From Armigeres subalbatus (taxonomy: Eukaryota; Arthropoda; Insecta; Diptera; Culicidae), in contig NW_026943277.1 of assembly GCF_024139115.2 (NCBI RefSeq), forward strand, positions 1,240,001 to 1,304,000: 64,000 bases of DNA, in the 5' to 3' direction. The translations under genes and the position numbers were made by a program. Under the pieces are notes generated by a model that did no database searches, was not told where the DNA came from, and saw only the letters and a list, made by a program, of their open reading frames with translations. Of the stretch, positions 56,174 through 64,000 are shown one piece after another (position 1 is the first letter of the stretch; the number at the start of each line of letters is the position of its first letter).

Positions 56174-59144
56174 TCATTCATTTATTTAGTCTACATCTAA
56201 ACAGATAACACTGAATCAACAATTTGACGCCACAATACACGGTTCGAGGCCGCATCTTTCCATCCTCGAATACGCCCCACGCTCGCCAAGTCGTTCTGCA
56301 CCTGGTCTGCCCATCTCGCTCGCTGCGCTCCACGTCGTCTCGTACCTGCCGGATCGGAAGCGAACACCATCTTTGCAGGGTTTCTGTCCGGCATTCTTGC
56401 AACATGCCCTGCCCATCGTACCCTTCCGGCTTTAGCTACCTTCTGGATGCTGGGTTCGCCGTAGAGCTGGGCGAGCTCATGGTTCATTCTTCGCCGCCAC
56501 ACTCCCTCTTCTTGCACACCGCCAAAGATGGTCCTAAGCACCCGTCTATCGAATACTCCGAGTGCTTGCAAGTCCTCCTCGAGCATTGTCCATGTTTCAT
56601 GTCCGTAGAGGACAACCGGTCTTATTAGCGTCTTGTAAGTGACACATTTGGTGTGGTGGCGAATCTTTTTTGACCGCAGTTTCTTCTGGAGCCTGTAGTA
56701 GGCCCGACTTCCACAGATGATGCGCCTTCGTATTTCACGACTGACATTGTTATCAGCCGTTAGCAAGGATCCGAGGTAGACAAATTCCTCGACCACTTCG
56801 AAGGTATCCCCGTCTATCGTAACACTGCTTCCCAGGCGGGCCCTGTCGCGCTCTGTTCCGCCCACAAGTATGTACTTTGTCTTTCAGGCATTCACCACCA
56901 GTCCAGTTTCAGGCGGGTGTACAGTTCTGCCACCTTTGCAAATGTTCGGCCGACAATGTTCATGTCATCCGCGAAACAAATAAATTGACTGGATCTGTTG
57001 AAAATCGTACCCCGGCTGTTTCACCCGGCTCTCCGCATGACACCTTCTAGCGCAATGTTGAACAACAGGCACGAAAGTCCATCACCTTGTCTTAGCCCTC
57101 GGCGCAATTCGAACCAACTGGAGTGTTCGCCCGAAATCTTCACACAGTTTTGCACACCATCCATCGTTGCTTTGATCAGTCTGGTAAGCTTCCCAGGGAA
57201 GCTGTTGTCGTCCATAATTTTCCATAGCTCTACGCGGTCTATACTGTCGTATGCCGTCTTGAAATCAATGAATAGATGGTGCTTTGGGACCTGGTATTCA
57301 CGGCATTTTTAAAGAATTTGCCGTGCAGTAAAAATCTGGTCCGTTGTCGAGCGGCCGTCAATGATAATTTCCCACGAACTCATTCACTAATGGTGACAGA
57401 CGACGGAAGATGTTCATCTGGGATATCACTTTATAGGCGGCATTAGGGATGGTGATCGCTCAAAAGTTCTCACACTCCAGCTTGTCGCCTTTCTTGTAGA
57501 TGGGGCATATAACCCCTTCCTTCCACTCCTCCGGTAGCTGTTCAGTTTCCCAGATTCTGACTATCAATTTGTGCAGGCAAGTGGCTAGCTTTTCCGGGCC
57601 CATCTTGATGAGCTCAGCTCCAATACCATCCTTACCAGCTGCTTTATTGGTCTTTAGCTGTTGGATGGCATCCTTAACTTCCCTCAAGGTGGGGGCTGAT
57701 TGGCTTCCATCGTCCGCTGAACTGACGTAGTCATCTCCTCCGCTGCCTTGACTTTCACTGCCTGTACTCTCAGCGCCATTCAAATGTTCCTCGTAGTGCT
57801 GCTTCCACCTTTCGATCACCAAACGTTCGTCCACACGAAGCCTTTGCGGGATGCGTTGAGCTTCTGGTAGAACTTGCGTGTTTCTTGAGAACGGCACAGC
57901 TGTTCCATCTCCTCGCACTCCGCTTCTTCCAGGCGGCGTTTCTTCTCCTGAAAAAGGCGGGTCTGCTGTCTCCGCTTCCGTCTATAACGTTCCACGTTCT
58001 GTCGGGTACCTTGCTGCAGCGCGACCGCCCGCGTTGCGTCCTTCTCCAGAATCTGTCTGCACTCTTCGTCGAACCAATCGTTCCGTCGACTTCGTCCCAT
58101 ATACCCGACGTTGTGCTTCGCTGCGTCGTTAATGGCTGCTTTAACTGTATTCCATCAGTCCTCAAAAGGGGCCCCATCGAGCTCACCCTCTTCCGGCAAC
58201 GCTGCTTCGAGATGCTGCGCGTATGCAGTGGCGACATCAGGTTGCTTCAGTCGCTGTAGGTCGTACTGCGGCGGTCGTTGGTACCATGTTGATGACGGAT
58301 AGTTTTGGGCGCAGTTAAACCATCAGATAGTGGTCAGAGTCGATGTTAGCGCTGTTAGCGTTAGTTATAATGTCGGAGAAGTGCCGTCCATCAATCAGAA
58401 CGCGATCGATTTGAGATTTTGTCTGCAGTGGTGATCTCCAGGTGTACCGATACGGGAGGCTGTGTTGGAAGTAGGTGCTGCGAATGGCCATATTCTTGGA
58501 AGCGGCGAAATCAATTAGTCGTAGGCCGATTTCGTTCGTCAGCCGGTTTGCGCTGAACTTCCCAATAGTCGGTCCTTGAGCACATCGGCGAGTATGCGTG
58601 TGCTCCCGATGAAGTTGAGAGATTTGCAGTTCCACGAACCGAGTTTCCAATCGCTAGTCCCTTTTCGTCGCAATGGTCTTCGCCGATGGTTCCGGTCCGT
58701 ACTCTCTTGTTGATTGTTCGTTGCGTGAGTTTTTTTTTTGGCTGGCTTGCAGGGCCTGACACCAAACCCCCTAAATTTCCGGTGGACCATGGTGCACAGT
58801 TTCACTTAGAGTCCCTTGCTGGCACTCGGGCGATAATCAGCCGCCCCTAACATGGAGAACAGACGCTGTTGTGAGCCGATCCTGACGTGGAGAACAGACG
58901 CTCAGTAAGATTTGCACCTCCGCAGAGGAGCAAACCGCCCCCTTCCCTGTCAGCATACGACCATAGCTCCCACCGGGGTTGGTTACCCGATCTGCCTTAA
59001 GGTTGCTCGTATCCAGGCCAGCACCGCGGGGAGGTAGGGATAGGAGTTGCTGGGTAAGAGGCTAAGGACCGCGAGGTGGGGTCTATTTTATTCCTTCAGG
59101 TACGCGAAGTACCAATGGTACGCTTTACCCAGCATTTGCCGTGC
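56174..59144 (-). mobile_element. Second RTE-clade retrotransposon, near full length, 13-bp TSD
   Basis: ctttctttactat occurs at 56161-56173 and 59145-59157. The element reads on the minus strand from a 5' leader near 59140 through endonuclease and RT to a taaataaatgaatga tail. The family differs from the 53-kb copy. It has landed in another dispersed repeat whose halves are 56143-56173 and 59145-59330. Confidence 0.9.
56197..58805 (-). pseudogene. Broken RTE polyprotein (endonuclease and reverse transcriptase)
   Basis: From the right on the minus strand: DWKLGSWNCKSLNFIGSTRI and, after a gap, LRLIDFAASKNMAIRSTYFQ (endonuclease), RNDWFDEECRQILEKDATRA (linker), IQQLKTNKAAGKDGIGAELI, EGVICPIYKKGDKLECENF (RT), then EFVYLGSLLTADNNVSREIR and VRWAGHVARMPDRNPAKM (C-terminus). 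At least six frame changes or stops separate the blocks, and the central RT including the FADD box is scrambled. Confidence 0.88.
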
Positions 59145-59157
59145 CTTTCTTTACTAT

Positions 59158-61135
59158 ACTGGGTGTCATTTAGATTTTTGGAAACCGAGAGCGTTACGCT
59201 GGAAGGGAAGATTTCGAACGTTATGTACTAGCACCTTTATCTTTCGATGGATTTTGAAGATTTATATACCAATCGACTCGGACACTCTCCAGCAATTTGC
59301 CTATTTCATTGAAACTTAAAATTATTAATGATAAGCTATTAAAAATTTCAATTCTTGTCTAAGCCAGTAAAAATTTCATATATAATCAATCTCGTGCATT
59401 CCTAACACGGACATCAGAATTCGGTATGTCACGGGCCTTCGGGCCCACCGCAAGATTTTATTTTTGAATAAAAGAAGCAGTGCCTGCCGTGTGCGAGTCA
59501 CTACAATTTGAAACAGCAACGCGTACTGACGTGCTTTTTGCTCGCGCCTTTCTCGTTTCGTTCGTTCGTTCGCTGTGTTTACCTACACAGCATGCAGTCG
59601 CCAGCGGGAGAGCTGTCGGTGGGTGGTGGGTCTGCGAATATGCATGAAAGTAGAGGGTGGCTTTGTTTTTATTCTGTGGTTGATGATGCTCGGATGCAGT
59701 GGTATCGGTTGCGATGGATGCAATCGCCCATCGCATCGCTCGGAGTTCACGGCTAGAGGCCGATGACCAGGCGGGTGCTGAGCTGTCAAATTTTTGTTGC
59801 CACCAATCGAGCGAATGCCGACGGCACTAACACCAAGCCGTAGTCTATGAAAAATAAACACTGCAGTGAGTGAGAATGTTCTGAAACGCACAAAGTTTGG
59901 ATTATGCAAGAAACAACTGTTTCTGCTCAGCACAGATTTTCTTCTACCAACATAATTATTTATCTGCATATTTCGCGTAAGGAATAAAGTGAAAACACTA
60001 CATATTTACGGATCCAAATCGGTATTTTTGTTCTTGCGATTTTGAATTTAATATGTGCTTTCGACACCACTCTCTCTTGTAAAAACGGTAAACAATACAA
60101 ATTTTTACAAATACCACCACAATTTATGATAGTATATGAGCATTTTGACATTGGAGTATAAATTTATGCGCCAAATAAGAGGGTACTGTCATACTTGCCA
60201 AACTCCATATGAAAAAAATCCGTTGTCCCCCCTCTGCCGATGACGGCTGAGGCAGCGATGGCAGCGGTGGTGGATGAAGAAGAATAAAATTAGCACAGAG
60301 AGATTTGGTCTGCTTATCCACGGAAAGTGATTGGTTTCATAATCCACACCACATGATACCGGGATGGGTACGAGTCATGGCATATGACTGACCATATGTT
60401 AAGTTGTGCTTGGTATCAAACACATACATTAAAACATGGTTATACATACTACAACAGTTCTGATTCCCCAGCAAAAAAATCAAGTAGGGAGCGGAACCAT
60501 TTGGGCAGCATCCCCTATTCCCGTCTGTAACGTTAATAACTCGACCGCGTTCCAACCAAATGACTTGATTGTTTGTACATCACTTTAATTACTTTCATTC
60601 ATTCGCAGAAGGCATTAGCAATTAATAACGCACAATCAGCAATAGTGATAATATCCATTTTAGATTGAAAAATTTCGCCGTGTGTACATGTAAATGTTTT
60701 CGTTCGCAAAAAATAATTTCCCGAAGAATAAGTAAATAAACATTATTTTACACTTTGGTTTTCGTTTTCTGGGAAATTATATTATTAAACTAGACTTAGA
60801 CTAGAAGTTTGGAGCCAAAACATTAAATAATTTTTCGTTGACGTATTAGCAGTACCTCTTCTATTTTGGTAGGGTTACTTCTTATCTTGACTTGTTTCTT
60901 ATTGTTGTGATTTTTTCCAGCAGTAACAATAATGTAATAATGTTAGCAAAAAGAAACAACGAAATTGCTGCCTTATTTCTTTGTTTAGGAAACGGGACAG
61001 TTCCTCTAAAATAGCACATTTTGCCCAAGTCTGAAAATTTTATTAATAGAATTTTTAAACTTTGAATACTATCGTCAATAAGAAATCTTATCTATAAATG
61101 CCCTACATTTGCTAGAGTAAATAAGGGTTTAATAC
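59158..61135. other. Mostly noncoding; microsatellite
   Basis: 59158-59330 is dispersed repeat. (gttc)n lies at about 59555-59572. 59460-59830 has raised GC and on the minus strand resembles a 5' UTR/promoter, without a start codon I would defend. A gggccttcgggccc hairpin is near 59432. 60000-61135 is AT-rich with nothing recognised. Confidence 0.4.
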
Positions 61136-61890
61136 AGTGGGTCCAAAAAGTATTCGTCTAGCTGCATATTCTTTAGTAAAATGTAAAACTTAGGCGTGAT
61201 AGAAGTGAGATCAAAAAACTTTCTTCTAAATTTGGTAGAAAACTTATCAACACATGATTATTATTCAAAAACAAATAGAAATTTCAATTACTTTTTCTGG
61301 TATGTAGATAATATCTAAATTTCGTCAATTCCGCTCGCTCAAAAAGTATTCGTCTATTCAGAAAATAATCGAGTGAAACACGAATATAATAGTTTTATTC
61401 GCATGTAGTTACACTAGCACACTCTAGTGATGTCTAGCAACATTTTTGTCAATATTCAATGAGAGATCAAATAATGTTTTTGTTTTGTTTGAACTTGGCG
61501 CGGGAAATAGAAGTACCATGGGTGGGCAAAGTAAAAAGATGAGTCCAAATGAAAAAAAAAAACTTATTCTACGCCTGCATAATTAGTGCAAGTTGACTTA
61601 TGACTTTGCAAGAAATGTGGGTAGAGCAAGGGTAGCAAGAATTCAACCATTTAATTGGTGATTGATAGCATCAGCGCCACAAAAGTCTATCAAAACAAAT
61701 AACAGAGTGGTCGTCAGCGATGGTAAACTGATAACGATGAGCGATTTATTGTGCGGAAAATTAAAAAAATCCTTAAAAACGAGTTCACCTAGATAGGCAA
61801 GTGAGTTGGAGAGAAACTTTATTTCATCCAGGAGCCATTATCGGACATGGAACATGGAAATTATGAGAAGCTTATGTGGTTTTCAAAAAA
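61136..61890 (+). mobile_element. Tc1-like transposon relic
   Basis: aaaaagtattcgtcta occurs at about 61146 and again near 61340, the paired repeats of an IR/DR-type Tc1 terminus. An ATG at 61518 opens MGGQSKKMSPNEKKKLILRL, followed in broken frames by words matching a Tc1 N-terminal paired-type helix-turn-helix domain (VVSDGKLITMSD, KTSSPR, ASELERN). The catalytic half and right terminus are absent. Confidence 0.68.
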
Positions 61891-62960
61891 ATGTTATGAA
61901 AATATTATGAATCAAATAAAGGTTGACAGACTGACAATGGGCTGGCTATCTAGTACGAATGTTGGAAGAAAAAAAAATGTTAATACAAGATTGACCAGAG
62001 AACTGAACAAAGGCTGGAAATAGATGATAATGGCAGGAACAGATTGTGATTCTTTCAAAAATAAAACAAAATACCAAAAAATACTTCTAAAATGCTCAAA
62101 ATACAGAAATAAATGATGTTTCAACATTTTTGATCCGTTTGAAAATTGATTTTATAAATACAAATGTTACATATGTGTATATTTCCAATTTTGAGGGTTA
62201 ATTACTTTGATTCATCCCTTGTTGAGTTGTCAATTGACTTTTTATACCGAATATTGAAGAAGAAAACAATAAAAATCACTTTTTTCAAAAAATCGCCGAT
62301 GAAATATTTTAAGGCTCAATACTCCATCACAATGTTTTGAAAATTGATGACTGTATCACTTGTTTGTAATAGTGATGCAATTGGTACGGAAACATGCAGC
62401 AGCGATAAATAAAATGTTGTTTACAACTGGGGTGGGTGGAAATGGGGTGGTAAAAATATGTCAGCTGATGCATAATGTTGCCAGACTTGACGAATTGTAT
62501 ATTTTATATCATAAGACATGTTCATGGTGTATCAAATATATGGGTATTCATCGGTTTAATTTTTTTTATACACCACTTGGAATGTAATAGAAGCTTACGT
62601 AACATGTTTAAATATTTATTTTTGGTTTTATTGTTCAATCCGACAAACAGCAATGATTTTTTCTAATAAATAAATCTGGCAACGGCGAAGAGATGATTAT
62701 TTTCTTGTGTATGCACATCTTTGTTTGCGTGTTGGCTGGCGTATACGTTGTATTGTTCGGATTGAATGAAGTTGCATCACGTAGATTTTGTACTCACCAT
62801 TTCACTTATTGCGCTAGTGAATTTGAGACTTCCGCATTTTATTGCATTCACAATATAGTCGTCAAATTTGTCTCTCACTTCGATTTTTGCAAAGCAGTTT
62901 TCAACAGTTTTTAGGCATAAAGTGAATTAATTGGTAGTCAAGGTTGACGAAAAATGTGAA
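61891..62960. other. AT-rich, no confident gene
   Basis: Short frames only. 62690-62914 encodes a hydrophobic 73-residue frame (MIIFLCMHIFVCVLAGVYVV) that could be chance in AT-rich DNA. Confidence 0.4.
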
Positions 62961-63006
62961 ACTCAGTTAGTGAATATGTTTTAGGAGTGATAAAATCAAA
63001 GAAACA

Positions 63007-63033
63007 ATGGGAAAAGATCCAGTGAAAAATCAA
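63007..63033 (+). CDS. Candidate first coding exon (MGKDPVKNQ)
   Basis: aaacaATGG is a good start context. Nine codons later comes a strong donor, caa/gtgagt, at 63034. An initiator-like actcagttagtg at about 62961-62972 would give a short leader. The downstream exons would be outside the window. The protein cannot be identified from nine residues. Confidence 0.35.
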
Positions 63034-64000
63034 GTGAGTGTGTATGTGTTCGATCCGAACGTTCGAACGTTAGTATGCGTTCGATGAACAAATGAATATC
63101 GTTTTAGGAAAAAGGCAGTTTTCAGCGTTTTTCCTGCAATTCCTCAGTAATTGCTAGTTTTGATAAGTGAAAAATTAATATGGAAATGCCATGAATATAT
63201 TATGATAGAGGGTAAGTCCGTTAATAGCCCCAAAATATTGAATTTAGTTCAAAACTTTATTAGTATTATTGCGAATTTGAATAAAATCATTGTCATTATC
63301 GGATTGATTACGGTTTATAGAGCCTTAAAACACCCCGTGCTTTATTTCGAATGACCTTGCCTAAATTTCAGTGAAAAAAAATCAGAAGTACGTGAAACTT
63401 CGATAATAATCCATTTTTTTACACCGTGTATTGTGCCTTGCAACAAAATGACATCTTTCATGATCATTTTTCAACGCTTCTACAGATCTGGCTTTCATCT
63501 ACAAACCACCACGTGGCGATCAAATCTTCAAAATTATCAAAGTAGCTTTTTTGCTACAGGTATGTTTATCTTAGGCGACTATCTGGCGCTTATTTTTGGT
63601 TGCGTCAAAAAATAAGCGGATGAGTAGATTTTTTTATGCGCTGTGCAATATGTTTGAAAGAATAGAATGCTTAGCCCGATATCTGAACGACCCGAAATTT
63701 AGAAGAAAATACCAAATTTGTATTGATAATACATTTTGTTATTATTCAGTTATCAGTTAATCACATGATTGATAACTTAATATAAAGATGATAATAAGGA
63801 TAACTAATCCTGTTATCAGTTTGATATCATTTCAGTTATCTGCCTTTGCTCGGGCCCGATTGGGGATCAGCTGTGTTTATATATTCGAAAAAAAACATTT
63901 CGTTGGGAAAGTTGAACAAATGTAAAAATGCTTCGTTTTCATGGGTCCCAAAGGAAATCATCAAGCTCGAACTTAAATCGATCTAGAGTGCCTCAACTGA
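63034..64000. other. Possible intron; noncoding
   Basis: AT-rich. 63740-63840 has repeated gataac/gttatc words as in a decayed MITE. 63433-63615 is an open frame without motifs. Confidence 0.4.

Noticed and set aside
62693..62914. 73-codon hydrophobic frame as a membrane protein
   Set aside because: AT-rich DNA favours F, I, V and L codons; no homologue recognised and no splice or UTR context.
1..64000. Endogenous flavivirus or rhabdovirus fragments, common in Aedes genomes
   Set aside because: No reading frame resembled viral polymerase, nucleoprotein or glycoprotein; all RT-like frames fit retrotransposons.

Overview
This window looks like nuclear DNA of a culicine mosquito, most likely Aedes. 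Three conserved single-copy insect genes with short canonical GT-AG introns sit in AT-rich sequence dominated by nested transposable elements. The repeats are typical of that genus: a Feilai-like tRNA-derived SINE, RTE, Jockey and R1-type non-LTR relics, a Copia-type element, a Tc1 relic and many foldback MITEs. Species assignment is inference; no marker gene is present.

Host genes. PBDC1 (34375-34830, +) and NDUFB7 (three exons, 38568 to 35091, -) are convergent, with stop codons 260 bp apart. VPS8 (four exons, 48160-52242, +) encodes an approximately 1255-residue CORVET tethering subunit. Weaker candidates are a minus-strand first exon with 5' UTR near 26.7-27.2 kb, a small spliced minus-strand reading frame at 32.0-32.3 kb, and a plus-strand first exon at 63.0 kb.

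Layout. 1-3.65 kb: most of a DNA transposon with long inverted repeats and a broken DDD-type transposase split by a MITE. 4.7-6.6 kb: AT-rich TIR element. 7.8-12.4 kb: sparse sequence with small retrotransposon remnants. 12.7-20.7 kb: one Jockey-like element whose endonuclease and two RT pieces are separated by layers of later insertions. 21.5-24.65 kb: a 152-bp satellite, with a 304-bp dimeric higher-order period at its right end, interrupted by two TIR elements. 25-34 kb: MITEs, SINEs and hairpins. 34.3-38.6 kb: PBDC1 and NDUFB7. 38.9-43.9 kb: nested TIR elements. 45.3-46.1 kb: Copia-type miniature LTR element. 46.3-47.85 kb: more MITEs, one nested inside another. 48.2-52.2 kb: VPS8. 53.2-55.7 kb: RTE element with a twin-priming 5' inversion and 12-bp target duplications. 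56.2-59.1 kb: a second, minus-strand RTE element with 13-bp duplications. 61.1-61.9 kb: Tc1 relic.

Much of the interest lies in insertion history. Many elements can be bounded to the base by target-site duplications or by comparison with uninserted paralogues, giving relative ages. I saw no endogenous viral element, CRISPR array, rRNA gene or convincing functional tRNA gene.
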